From: CBDFLA01 sp965248915
Lineage (GTDB): Bacteria > Pseudomonadota > Alphaproteobacteria > M2410
NCBI GenBank assembly: GCA_965248915.1
Contig: OZ252216.1
Span: forward strand, 3,348,001-3,412,000
Length of the DNA stretch: 64,000 nt
Direction of reading: 5' to 3'
Made by a program: the position numbers and the translations under genes. The notes below the pieces were generated by a model. It searched no databases. It saw only the letters and a program-made list of their open reading frames with translations, and was not told the DNA's origin. Shown here piece by piece: positions 42,875-51,234 of the stretch. Numbering within the stretch: position 1 is the first letter of the stretch; each line of letters opens with the position of its first letter.

Positions 42875-43477
42875 CTAACTCCGCTCGAACACCGATAGCA
42901 TCTGGTCCAATATTGAATAGAGTCGCTCATCCATTTCCGTCACCGGAATCTTAAACTCTTTGCTTAATCCGCGGCGTGTGGTCATGTACCCATTGCCCAA
43001 TGAAGAGACCAAGATGAGAAGAGCTTCCAGGTCCGTGTCTGGATCAATCACACCATCGTCGACTTCTTGTTTCAAATCTGCCAATCGCCGCTCTTTCAGC
43101 GGGGAAAATCTTGGGCCTTCCGCGTCATCGAGACTAAGCAGTGTCGCCAGCCGAATTGTTGATCCGCGGCCACGCAACGATCTAACCATTTGAACAATCT
43201 GCTCACGGAAAGGCAGGGTGGCCCCCGAAGTACTCTTGCCGAGCCATTTCTCCGCGTCCTTTTTCAAAGCGGATCGCAGTAAGCTCCTCCGGGACCCATA
43301 GTAGTGATAAACAAGACCGCGGTTTACACCGGCTTCTTCGGCTACCTCTCGCAAATTTAGCCCGGCCAATACTCCATTCTTCTTGAGCAGTCTCAGGGCG
43401 GCGGCCTCAAGAGTTGTTTCTGTTAAGGCACGGTCCATCGGTGCTCTTTTCACTGCATGCAGTTGTTTCTGTTTCAT
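42875..43477 (-). CDS. TetR-family regulator, candidate controller of the 33-50 kb regulon
   Basis: A 200-residue TetR-type regulator with the helix-turn-helix at residues 17-63 (TLEAAALRLLKKNGVLAGLN, REVAEEAGVNRGLVYHYYGS) and a helical effector domain. Its start abuts the stop of the alpha/beta hydrolase directly, so it is transcribed with the TauD operon, whose upstream region holds TTAGCATAATGATAA at 45397. It is therefore the best candidate to bind the 15-bp palindromes at 33, 45 and 48 kb and to control its own synthesis. That assignment is inference from position only. Confidence 0.9.
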   Translation of the reverse strand: MKQKQLHAVKRAPMDRALTETTLEAAALRLLKKNGVLAGLNLREVAEEAGVNRGLVYHYYGSRRSLLRSALKKDAEKWLGKSTSGATLPFREQIVQMVRSLRGRGSTIRLATLLSLDDAEGPRFSPLKERRLADLKQEVDDGVIDPDTDLEALLILVSSLGNGYMTTRRGLSKEFKIPVTEMDERLYSILDQMLSVFERS

Positions 43478-44296
43478 CTATTTCTCATTGAAAAAGGCCA
43501 TCAAGTGCTCAGCTACTGCTTGCGGCTGTTCCTCCGGAATCCAGTGCCCTGCTCCTTCAACAACAATTGATCTGACGTTGTCAGATATCCGTGTAAGAGA
43601 TTGTTGCATTAAATCCTTTCGACCGCTATGGGCACCACCTGCGAGCGTTAGAACCGGCATGGTAAGCTTGGCATTGCCGAAAGATTGAATGTTGTCTCGC
43701 TGGTCTTGTGCCATGACACGATAGTGATTGAACGCGGCGCGCATACCGCCAGGCTGGGAATAGGTACGTACGTATTCCGTTCGCGCTTCAGGTGAAATCG
43801 CGTCTGGTCGAGCGCCGCCGGCCCGATAAAACCAATTCAGGAAGATCTCTTCGCGCCCCTCGGTGAGGGCCTCTGGCAGATCAACGAGCCTATTGAAACC
43901 ATGGTGCCATCTGGCTGGGACGCTATTGTCTTTTTGCAGGTCATTGCGAATAAGCACATCCACAAAGACTAACCGGTTAACGGCCTGAGGCTGATCCATG
44001 GCAATTCTGTACGCGACAGGACCGCCGATATCGTGGCCAACGAGATGAAATTTTTCAATCCCCAAATGATCGCGCAGCAATTGATAAATATCGCTCGCAA
44101 CTGTCTTTTTTTCGTATCCTGACAATGGCCGTGAGCTGTCCCCGAGACCACGCAGGTCCGGGGCAATCAGTTGATAGTTCGAGGACATCAAGGGCATGAC
44201 AAACCGCCATTCGAACCAAGATTGTGGCCATCCATGCAGCAGCACAACCGGCTCACCGCTTCCCACGGTCACATAGTGAAGCGTCACACCATTCAC
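43478..44296 (-). CDS. Alpha/beta hydrolase, epoxide hydrolase/dehalogenase-like
   Basis: A 272-residue hydrolase. The oxyanion motif is LLHGWPQSWFEWR, the nucleophile elbow VGHDIGG has Asp in place of Ser, and the catalytic His is in EGAGHWIPEEQP. An aspartate nucleophile is typical of epoxide hydrolases, haloalkane and fluoroacetate dehalogenases. Starts at GTG 44294-44296. The frame upstream encodes FTHSYARVNG, which resembles the usual family N-terminus, but the only start-like codon there is ATC, so the true start is unclear. It lies between the TauD and TetR genes, inside the operon. An epoxide intermediate in the pathway is possible. Confidence 0.88.
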   Translation of the reverse strand: MNGVTLHYVTVGSGEPVVLLHGWPQSWFEWRFVMPLMSSNYQLIAPDLRGLGDSSRPLSGYEKKTVASDIYQLLRDHLGIEKFHLVGHDIGGPVAYRIAMDQPQAVNRLVFVDVLIRNDLQKDNSVPARWHHGFNRLVDLPEALTEGREEIFLNWFYRAGGARPDAISPEARTEYVRTYSQPGGMRAAFNHYRVMAQDQRDNIQSFGNAKLTMPVLTLAGGAHSGRKDLMQQSLTRISDNVRSIVVEGAGHWIPEEQPQAVAEHLMAFFNEK

Positions 44297-44329
44297 GCGA
44301 GCATAGCTATGTGTGAATTCATCGATGCT

Positions 44330-45325
44330 CTATACCAAACCCCTGTTTCTTGACGTCAACTCGAAGACCCCGGGGCGATCGCGTATTTGATCGGTGGTCA
44401 ACCAAAGACGCTTTAGATGGCGTTTTAGATCTGGATCTTCATAGTCTTCGAACGCAGTGCGAGCATGAAAGACGGAGTAATTGTTTACAAACTGCATATC
44501 TCCGGGCTCAAGGTCTACGTTTAAGTGCATATCCGGATCGTGCATCAACTCATCAAAGTAGTCGAGCGCCTCCAAGTCACGGGCACTGAGTTTGGGCACA
44601 TCATCAAACCGTTGAGCCGACGTGATGTAACCGCGAACGTATCGGCTAAATAGTCTGCCGTTGTGTTCGGTGAAGATTGGGCAGGCATAGAAAGGCTTTT
44701 CACCCTCGGGTTGCTCGCCGCGCATGTCATAGTAAAAAGGTTCATAAAAGCGCTCGAGCAAATCCGGTCTTTTGCGGGCTATCGCATTGTGGCAGGCAAT
44801 TGAACTGACAATGCTGCTCAATCCGCCAGCCTTCGCTTTGCGCAGACAAAGTAAGCACACAAAGTCGGCTCGATCCGTGTGAAAGGGCAAGTTCAACCGG
44901 GTCTGATAACCTCGAATATTGTTGTTCTCTTTGAATTTGGCGCCCTCATCTTGGATATCTCCGAGTAACAGGCCATTCTGGGTTTGCGGCCATGCTTGTC
45001 CCATGTGAGTTCCTATGCCCCAGAAAACTGTACTTGCGTCTTCTTTCGAATAGTCGAGTGCGGGAAACCCACGAAGAAGTTTAAATCCTCTACCGTTGAC
45101 AAGTTCGTCAACCAGGTTGTTTACGACAGCAGAAAGCGTAGGAATCGGAAAATCCTCTGCCGTAACTTGAATACCGCTCAGTCCTTTGGACTTTGCATGT
45201 CCAAGCGCTGAATCTAATTCCGATATCTCAGCTGAACTCAAATGATGGATCCAATTGGAGTCCTCCACAAAGCTTTCTCGCTTCCAATTCGCCCGTGATT
45301 CTATGGGTTCATGCCTAAGAGTCAT
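44330..45325 (-). CDS. TauD/TfdA-family Fe(II)/2-oxoglutarate dioxygenase
   Basis: A 2-oxoglutarate-dependent dioxygenase of about 331 residues. The iron triad is visible as His-x-Asp in LPFHTDRADF and the distal His in SVFHARTAFED, with the 2-oxoglutarate Arg in KRHLKRLWLTT. Members hydroxylate taurine, phenoxyacetates, alkyl sulfates or clavaminate-type acids. The ATG at 45323-45325 (MTLRHEPIES) is chosen; the frame is open to 45403. It is the first gene of the seven-gene operon running to 39188. The operator-like TTAGCATAATGATAA lies 72 bp upstream. Confidence 0.88.
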   Translation of the reverse strand: MTLRHEPIESRANWKRESFVEDSNWIHHLSSAEISELDSALGHAKSKGLSGIQVTAEDFPIPTLSAVVNNLVDELVNGRGFKLLRGFPALDYSKEDASTVFWGIGTHMGQAWPQTQNGLLLGDIQDEGAKFKENNNIRGYQTRLNLPFHTDRADFVCLLCLRKAKAGGLSSIVSSIACHNAIARKRPDLLERFYEPFYYDMRGEQPEGEKPFYACPIFTEHNGRLFSRYVRGYITSAQRFDDVPKLSARDLEALDYFDELMHDPDMHLNVDLEPGDMQFVNNYSVFHARTAFEDYEDPDLKRHLKRLWLTTDQIRDRPGVFELTSRNRGLV

Positions 45326-45396
45326 TATCAAATCAAGATCGGGTGGCCGACCTTCCTCACTGTGTTCATGTGCGATCAAAAACAATAAATCATAAC

Positions 45397-45411
45397 TTAG
45401 CATAATGATAA
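45397..45411. promoter_or_regulatory. Single operator palindrome upstream of the TauD operon
   Basis: TTAGCATAATGATAA matches the 15-bp palindrome TTATCATAATGATAA, as found near 48.3 kb and 33.1 kb, at 14 of 15 positions. It is placed where an operator for the minus-strand TauD operon would be expected. No clear second copy lies 22 bp away, unlike at the other two loci. Confidence 0.6.
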
Positions 45412-45617
45412 ATACAAGCCAAAACCAGCCATTTCAATCTGTCTTCATTGATTCCGAGTATTTGGTTATTGGAGTTTGTACGAGGTCCGAATTGTACTTT
45501 GGTTGAATAGAACAGCGTCGCATTTTGTATCTCATTGCTCGCCGTAGAGTCCATGTGATGCGACGCGATGCAGCCGATTTCTAGCAATAGGGATTGGGCC
45601 ACAATTCGCAAACTGCG

Positions 45618-46895
45618 TTAGCTTTCCATATCGAGTTTCACTGTACGTGAGCCAAGCCAATAGTGTACGCCCGCCCACAGATTGAACGGAATGATCGCGA
45701 GCAGCGCATACCGCAACGATTCGACACCCAAGGTAGGGCGAAGAACGTCGCTAATGATACCAACCAATTGGGGACCCAACCCAAGTCCAATGAGATTGAT
45801 GACAAACAACATACCAGCTGCAGACATGGCTCGCATTTGGAGAGGAACAATTGTCTGTCCGACCGCATGAACTGGGCCAGTCCAAAACGACCCAAAAAAT
45901 GCCGGAATCGAATACAACATCAGCCCCAATCGAGGATCGGAAGAGAGAAATACCCCAAACTGGAAGGGCATGGCAACTAAGCCCGCTATTCCAGGGACCA
46001 ATAGGTAATAGCGAACATCCTTCACCGCCAGTTTTTCCGAGAGGACGCCCCCAACAATTGTGCCCACACCCCCTCCAATTCCAAGAGCAATCCCTAGAAT
46101 AAGAGCGATTTCTGCAGTACCAAGATGATGTGAGCGAATGAAGAAGGATGGCGTCCAGTTTAGAAGACCGTAACTGGCCAAAGCATGGAGGGCAGCCGCA
46201 AAGACCATGTGTCGGTATGTACGGCATTTCCACAGATAGGCCAGTGTTTTGCGAAACTTGGGCGGGTCATCTGTTGCTTTGCGATTTTCACTTGCCCCTC
46301 GAGCAGGTTCCCGCAATGTTAGCCTAAGGAGTAACGCTACGGCGACGCCAGGAAGTCCGACGACCATGAAAGCCACACGCCAGCCATACACCTCGTTAAC
46401 CCAGCCACCGGTGGTAAAACCAATTATAATTCCCACTGGTATAGCAAGGGAGTAAACGGACATAGCTCGGGAACGTTGATGAGGCGGAAAGTAATCAGCG
46501 ATCACAGATTGAGCGGCGGGACCTGATCCCGATTCCCCAACAGCCACACCCATGCGGGTCAAAAGCAATGTCGTGAAGTTGAAAGCAGCTCCGCTCAGTG
46601 CGGTCATTAAGCTCCACATTGTAAGTGCGGACGCTATAAGATTGCGTCGCGAGTGTCTGTCAGCCCAGAGGGCGATCGGAATGGCAAAGAAAGTAAAGAA
46701 GATGGCAAAGGCGATTCCGGAGAGCAATCCGAGTTGAGTATCACTCAGTAGCATCTCTTCTTTGATTGGTTGTAATAGGATCGAAAGAATCTGCCGATCA
46801 ATAAAATTAAGGATACCCACCGTAGTGAGTAACCCCAAAACGTAATATCGATAGGCACTGTTACCAATGCTCTCCTCCCCAACCTTGCGCATCAA
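45618..46895 (-). CDS. MFS transporter (spinster-like)
   Basis: A 425-residue major facilitator with 12 hydrophobic segments. The N-terminal NFIDRQILSILLQPIKEEM and GLLSGIAFAIFFTFFAIPIALWADRHSRRN are typical of the group often annotated as spinster-type or hexuronate-like MFS in catabolic clusters of Sphingomonadales and allied bacteria. It overlaps the metallo-hydrolase gene by 4 bp, so the two are translated together. It may carry the substrate, or the released product, across the inner membrane. Confidence 0.9.
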   Translation of the reverse strand: MMRKVGEESIGNSAYRYYVLGLLTTVGILNFIDRQILSILLQPIKEEMLLSDTQLGLLSGIAFAIFFTFFAIPIALWADRHSRRNLIASALTMWSLMTALSGAAFNFTTLLLTRMGVAVGESGSGPAAQSVIADYFPPHQRSRAMSVYSLAIPVGIIIGFTTGGWVNEVYGWRVAFMVVGLPGVAVALLLRLTLREPARGASENRKATDDPPKFRKTLAYLWKCRTYRHMVFAAALHALASYGLLNWTPSFFIRSHHLGTAEIALILGIALGIGGGVGTIVGGVLSEKLAVKDVRYYLLVPGIAGLVAMPFQFGVFLSSDPRLGLMLYSIPAFFGSFWTGPVHAVGQTIVPLQMRAMSAAGMLFVINLIGLGLGPQLVGIISDVLRPTLGVESLRYALLAIIPFNLWAGVHYWLGSRTVKLDMES

Positions 46896-48169
46896 GCAAA
46901 TGACCTTGCTTCACGTGCGTAGGCTGCGGAAGATCTGAACAGATTGGTGGCCATCAAACTCGATTCAGCTTCGGCTCGCAGGTCGTAAAGGTCGCCGACG
47001 ATTTTCTGAACCTCTGCATCTTCTGGCGCAGATTCAATGGCGTAGTCCGCAAGATGACAGGCAAGGCGCAAATCCCCGGTCTCCCCCAGTTTTTTGGCTC
47101 TTGCGGCAAGTGCCCTGGCACCTCCAGCTGCATCAGCTATTTCCTTTGCCACGTCACTTCGTGGTGCAGGCTTCAGCTCACTTGGCCGCCCGCTCCACCA
47201 ACCGCCGTAGTAACGAATGACATTTCGTATGATGAATTCCGCCTCGTCATAGACGGGTTGAAGCCACGGAGAGTCACTTGATGGTGGTGTGACACTGCGC
47301 ACAATATCGACATGTGGAGGCGACCCATTCTCCAGTTCAGAAAGTGTCTGAGAAACCAAGGAATCGAGATAATCTGCGGTTTCAAGGAGCATTGTTTGGA
47401 GCAAGTCCGGCTGATTGACGACCGGGCCGCCATGCCCGGGCCCCATGGAACGAGGTTTGTAAGCCGCCATTTGTCGCAGCCCATTGGCCCAATCCCAAGG
47501 ATAGCGCTGAGCCTTCTGCGGATTGCCAGCGTTCGGCACTCCCCAAATAAAGAGATCTCCCGGACATAGCACTTCCCGCTCACGGCAAAACACCCAGGTA
47601 TGATCGTCGGTTTCGCCGCGGCAGTGATGCAATTCGAAAGTCAATCCGCCTACAGTTAATGTCATTCGATCATCATAAAGGAGATTAGGTGGATATTCCG
47701 GCATGATGAAGGCCGATGCTCCAGGCTCAATATTAAAAACGGGGGCGCTCACGGTGCCACCCAACTGTCGCGCATTGATTGACTGGTTATGAATCAACGT
47801 CTTTCCATAGCGAGTAAATCGCTCTGGCATGGCTCTTTGCCCAATAATCCTCGGTGTATTCTGTCCTTCAACTAGGAACTTAGCTAGGCCATACGCGTGA
47901 TCAATGTGACCGTGCGTATAGACAGCCGTATGCACAGGGGATTTGGTCTCCTGTCTCAAGGCGGATGCCAGATTATCGGCGCGCCTAACCAATCCCGTAT
48001 CAACTAGTACGAGCCCTTCATCAGTTTCAAAAGCCGTGCAGCCACTTTGAAAAGACTGAAACCAGGTCTTGTCTGCAAGTTCCACGGGCCCTCCGGTCCA
48101 GAAGAAAGTCGCTTCTTCTGGACTCTTGCCTGCAAGTTTGCGGAAATTTTCTGTCGGATTTCTTGCCAC
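46892..48169 (-). CDS. Metallo-beta-lactamase-fold hydrolase, alkylsulfatase-like
   Basis: The metal-binding motif is THGHIDHAYG, with further ligands in ELHHCRGETDDHTWVF and the Asp in CPGDLFIWG. The C-terminal part (RYYGGWWSGRPSELKPAP, then a helical segment) matches the dimerisation domain of SdsA/BDS1-type alkylsulfatases and related enzymes. About 425 residues, shorter than the full alkylsulfatases because the SCP-like C-terminal domain seems absent. The GTG at 48167-48169 with GAGGTG upstream is preferred; a TTG at 48214 is possible. No signal peptide is evident. Shares a promoter region containing two operators with the divergent nitronate-monooxygenase-like gene. Confidence 0.87.
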   Translation of the reverse strand: MARNPTENFRKLAGKSPEEATFFWTGGPVELADKTWFQSFQSGCTAFETDEGLVLVDTGLVRRADNLASALRQETKSPVHTAVYTHGHIDHAYGLAKFLVEGQNTPRIIGQRAMPERFTRYGKTLIHNQSINARQLGGTVSAPVFNIEPGASAFIMPEYPPNLLYDDRMTLTVGGLTFELHHCRGETDDHTWVFCREREVLCPGDLFIWGVPNAGNPQKAQRYPWDWANGLRQMAAYKPRSMGPGHGGPVVNQPDLLQTMLLETADYLDSLVSQTLSELENGSPPHVDIVRSVTPPSSDSPWLQPVYDEAEFIIRNVIRYYGGWWSGRPSELKPAPRSDVAKEIADAAGGARALAARAKKLGETGDLRLACHLADYAIESAPEDAEVQKIVGDLYDLRAEAESSLMATNLFRSSAAYAREARSFA

Positions 48170-48321
48170 AGTTTCACCTCGGGGGTTTTGATCACAATCG
48201 GCAGGTTTGAACAACTTCCTTTGTCGCGAACAAGCTTACTCGAACCGTCAAATCTGAAATCGATACCCAGGAAAATCAGGCCTGCCTTTTGGAGAATCTT
48301 TGGTTTTCAATAGTCCTCATA

Positions 48322-48358
48322 TTATCATAACGATAAATATACTTTATCATTATGATAA
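48322..48358. promoter_or_regulatory. Two 22-bp-phased operator palindromes between divergent genes
   Basis: TTATCATAACGATAA (48322-48336) and TTATCATTATGATAA (48344-48358, perfect arms) begin 22 bp apart. Read on the minus strand, 48322-48365 matches 33049-33092 at 42 of 44 positions. The doublet lies between the metallo-hydrolase/MFS pair (minus) and the nitronate-monooxygenase-like/enoyl-CoA hydratase pair (plus), so it can control both directions. Confidence 0.8.
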
Positions 48359-48410
48359 TTTCAATACTATGGAAGAAGATCGTGTATCGCAATTTAATAG
48401 GAGATTGAAC

Positions 48411-49562
48411 ATGCAAACCAAGATTTGCCAGAGACTCGGCATCGACTTCCCCATATTCGCTTTTACCCATTGTCGAGATGTAGTAGCAGCGGTGACCAAT
48501 GCTGGGGGCTTTGGTGTATTGGGTGCGGTGGGATTTTCTCCTGATCAACTACGAATCGAACTTGACTGGATTGACGAGCACGTCAATGGCAAGCCATACG
48601 GCATCGACGTAATCATCCCAAATCGATATGAAAACCAAGATGAAAAGGATCCTGAAAAGCTACGCAGTATAATAAGCGCTGCAATCCCGCAAGGACACAG
48701 GGACTTTGCGGACGAGCTGTTAGATGCCCATGGTGTGCCACGTTTGCCGGGGGGTCAAAAAACGCGAGATCAGCTTATGATGACGGAAGCCACTTCCACA
48801 CCGCTCATTGATATTGCTTTGGAGCACGAGAATGTCAAAATGGTTGCGAACGCACTCGGCACGCCACCGCCGGAGGTTATCAAGCAGATTCAAGATTCGG
48901 GCCGGATGGTAGGCGCTCTGTGCGGCTCGCCGAAGCACGCCAAACGCCACGTTGAGGCTGGCCTTGACTTCATCGTGGCCCAAGGGGGCGAAGGTGGTGG
49001 TCACTGCGGCGAAATCGGCAGCTCCGTCTTGTGGCCGGAAGTAGTGGAGATCGCGGGAGATATCCCGGTTATTGCCGCTGGGGGTATTGGCTCTGGTAGC
49101 CAAATGTACGCCGCACTAGCAGTAGGCGCTCAAGGGGTTTGGTGTGGTTCGATATGGCTCACGGTGGCGGAATCAAACACCGATGAAGTCAAGCGGGAAC
49201 GGCTACTAGAAGCAAGTAGCTCGGATACAGTCCGCACCAAGAGCTATACCGGCAAATATGCTCGTATGCTGCGCACACCCTGGACCGACGCTTGGGATTC
49301 AGATAAAGATCCCAAGCCCTTAGCGCCTCCTATGCAGATGATGGCTGTGCGAAATGCAATGCGCCGAATGAGCAAGTTTCCCAAGCAAGCACGAGACGTA
49401 ATGTTTGTTCCGGTCGGTCAGATTGTTGGGCGCATGAACCAGACGATGGGTGCGAGACAGCTCATTTCGGAAATCGTAGATGAATACATTGAAGCTCACG
49501 AGAGAATGTGCGCGCTGATACCCTCGGGCGAAGAGTCTTCTCGCCAATTCGAAAGCAATTGA
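48411..49562 (+). CDS. Nitronate monooxygenase-like FMN enzyme
   Basis: A 383-residue TIM-barrel flavoprotein of the 2-nitropropane dioxygenase/NMO family. The FMN-binding regions include AVTNAGGFGVLGAVG, VAQGGEGGGHCGEIGS with the family His, and VIAAGGIGSGSQMYAAL, GAQGVWCGS. The ATG at 48411 follows AGGAG by 8 bp; a longer frame from 48300 would cover the operators and is rejected. Such genes are frequent in acyl-CoA catabolic clusters where the substrate is unlikely to be a nitroalkane, and some act as enoyl-type reductases or oxidases. One base separates it from the next gene. Confidence 0.88.
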   Translation: MQTKICQRLGIDFPIFAFTHCRDVVAAVTNAGGFGVLGAVGFSPDQLRIELDWIDEHVNGKPYGIDVIIPNRYENQDEKDPEKLRSIISAAIPQGHRDFADELLDAHGVPRLPGGQKTRDQLMMTEATSTPLIDIALEHENVKMVANALGTPPPEVIKQIQDSGRMVGALCGSPKHAKRHVEAGLDFIVAQGGEGGGHCGEIGSSVLWPEVVEIAGDIPVIAAGGIGSGSQMYAALAVGAQGVWCGSIWLTVAESNTDEVKRERLLEASSSDTVRTKSYTGKYARMLRTPWTDAWDSDKDPKPLAPPMQMMAVRNAMRRMSKFPKQARDVMFVPVGQIVGRMNQTMGARQLISEIVDEYIEAHERMCALIPSGEESSRQFESN

Positions 49563-49563
49563 A

Positions 49564-50370
49564 ATGTCCCATTTGGTTTACGAAAAAAGGAACGGAATAG
49601 CCTATCTCACAATGAATCGTCCTGATCGTAGTAATTCTTTGAGTCCGCAAATGATAGTTGAAATGGCTAAAGCTTGGAGTGACTTCAGGGACGATGAAGA
49701 TGCGCGAGTCGCCGTACTGACCGGCGCCGGTGACAGAGCGTTTTGTTCTGGCGCAGATCTGGGTTTGCTAATTCCATTGATGTCCCGTGCTCGCCAGCCG
49801 GAAGATGAGTACGACGAAGCATTCTTAAAAGACAGATCATTGATACAGACCGCATTGTTGCGTGACTTCAAGCTCTACAAGCCGGTCGTTGCAGCGATTA
49901 ACGGGTTTGCGCTTGCTGGCGGTATGGAGATCATCCAAGCGACAGACATAAGACTTGCAGCACCAGGAAGTGAGTTCGGCCTGTCCGAGGTGATGCGGGG
50001 GATTGTTCCTGCGGGGGGGTCGCTCGTTCGGTTGGCCAGGCAAATTCCATACTGCAAGGCTATGGAGGTACTATTGATTGGCGATCGAATGAATGCCGCC
50101 GAAGCATTGCGTATTGGACTGATCAATGAAGTTGTCTCAGATGGCACATTGATGGACAGAGCGGAGGAAATAGGACAGCGGATAGCAGACAATGGGCCAT
50201 TGGCGGTTGCGGCATGCAAGGAAGCCGTCCTTCGCACCAGCGGAATGCCCTTAAAGGAGGCATTTGCTATTGAGAGTGAGATTGGTGCCATGATCTTGCG
50301 TTCCAAAGATGCCGTTGAGGGCCCTCGGGCATTTATGGAAAAGCGAAAACCCGATTTTACTGGGACGTGA
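49564..50370 (+). CDS. Enoyl-CoA hydratase/isomerase (crotonase fold)
   Basis: A 268-residue crotonase. Oxyanion-hole motif RAFCSGADLGLL; catalytic acids in ALAGGMEIIQATDIRLAA and FGLSEVMRGIVPAGGSLVRLARQ, where both Glu positions are filled but the usual TQRLPR segment is changed to VRLAR. It is therefore a plausible hydratase with a divergent C-terminal half. Starts one base after the NMO-like gene, forming a two-gene operon behind the 48.3 kb operators. Confidence 0.9.
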   Translation: MSHLVYEKRNGIAYLTMNRPDRSNSLSPQMIVEMAKAWSDFRDDEDARVAVLTGAGDRAFCSGADLGLLIPLMSRARQPEDEYDEAFLKDRSLIQTALLRDFKLYKPVVAAINGFALAGGMEIIQATDIRLAAPGSEFGLSEVMRGIVPAGGSLVRLARQIPYCKAMEVLLIGDRMNAAEALRIGLINEVVSDGTLMDRAEEIGQRIADNGPLAVAACKEAVLRTSGMPLKEAFAIESEIGAMILRSKDAVEGPRAFMEKRKPDFTGT

Positions 50371-50597
50371 GGATCACGCGCTAGGAGCCGGTGTAGGCGT
50401 CGCCCATCCTGGCACCAACAATACCGAGCGAGCAGAGTCACTGCCGCTCAAGTAAATGTTCACTGTGGAAGTCTTGCGACACAGGCTATTTTGAGCTGGA
50501 ATTTTCCATTTGCGATCACTTGAACAAGAAGAGAAGGGCCTCACCAAAAGGAAATAGATCCACGAAATCCGCAGTTTTTCTCAATAGTAAACTGAAC

Positions 50598-50956
50598 CTA
50601 TTCAATCTTTGGCTGGAAACTGATCTGCGTGCCATTTGGAGCTCGGAGATAGTAGATACGCTCGCCATGGGCGATCGTAGGACCGAGAGGCGAGAGGCCA
50701 TTTTTTTGGGCGTTTTCAGCCCATGCCTCAACATCATCAACAATGATCTGCAACATGGTCATTTCGGGCATCTCATCGGAGGCGGGCCAAACCTCGACCC
50801 AGCTGTCATCGCCAGCAGGAAATACACTTCCCCAGCGAAGGGATCGTCAGCTCCCCCTAGGTTGCGCGATGGCAATCCCAGTCCCTTGCCCAAAAAATCA
50901 GAGAAACTTTCCGCATCCGCAAGAACCGCACAATGCCGAATTCCAAGTACTTTCAT
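50598..50956 (-). pseudogene. VOC-family (glyoxalase/dioxygenase fold) protein, frameshifted
   Basis: From the ATG at 50954-50956, with GGAGG upstream, the first frame reads MKVLGIRHCAVLADAESF and continues to FAGEVYF. A second frame then reads PAGDDSWVEVWPASDEMPE, passes through TMLQIIVDDVEAWAENAQ and ends APNGTQISFQPKIE before TAG at 50598. Adding one C near 50816 joins both into a single VOC domain of about 120 residues. Glyoxalase-fold proteins of this size act as isomerases, epimerases (methylmalonyl-CoA type) or bleomycin-like binding proteins. The break could be real decay or a base-calling error. Confidence 0.8.
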
Positions 50957-51234
50957 GTCTCTCATCTCCCTCCGGAGTGAAAAGTGCAAACGCTAATCCG
51001 GATGTTGTATGTTCAGTCGAGCTACATTTCGATCACACCAATTCACCTATGGGTGCAAGATCTCTAAGGCGAGATCGACGCCCATGTGTCGATAAAGGCC
51101 GCCCCTTTCAAAATCACAATGTTCTGCTCTTCGCTAAATCCACGACATGTCAAAGGCCCGTCTCCTCAATCGATCAGACTCCACAATATTTTGGAGGACT
51201 TCAAGTGGAGCACGTCAGTGTGAATTTTGTATTC

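Noticed and set aside
48300..48410. Upstream extension of the nitronate-monooxygenase-like protein
   Set aside because: It would translate through the two operator palindromes; the ATG at 48411 has AGGAG and matches the family N-terminus.
50520..50996. 158-codon plus-strand open frame over the VOC region
   Set aside because: It is antisense to the frameshifted VOC gene, whose two minus-strand frames give a clear protein family match.
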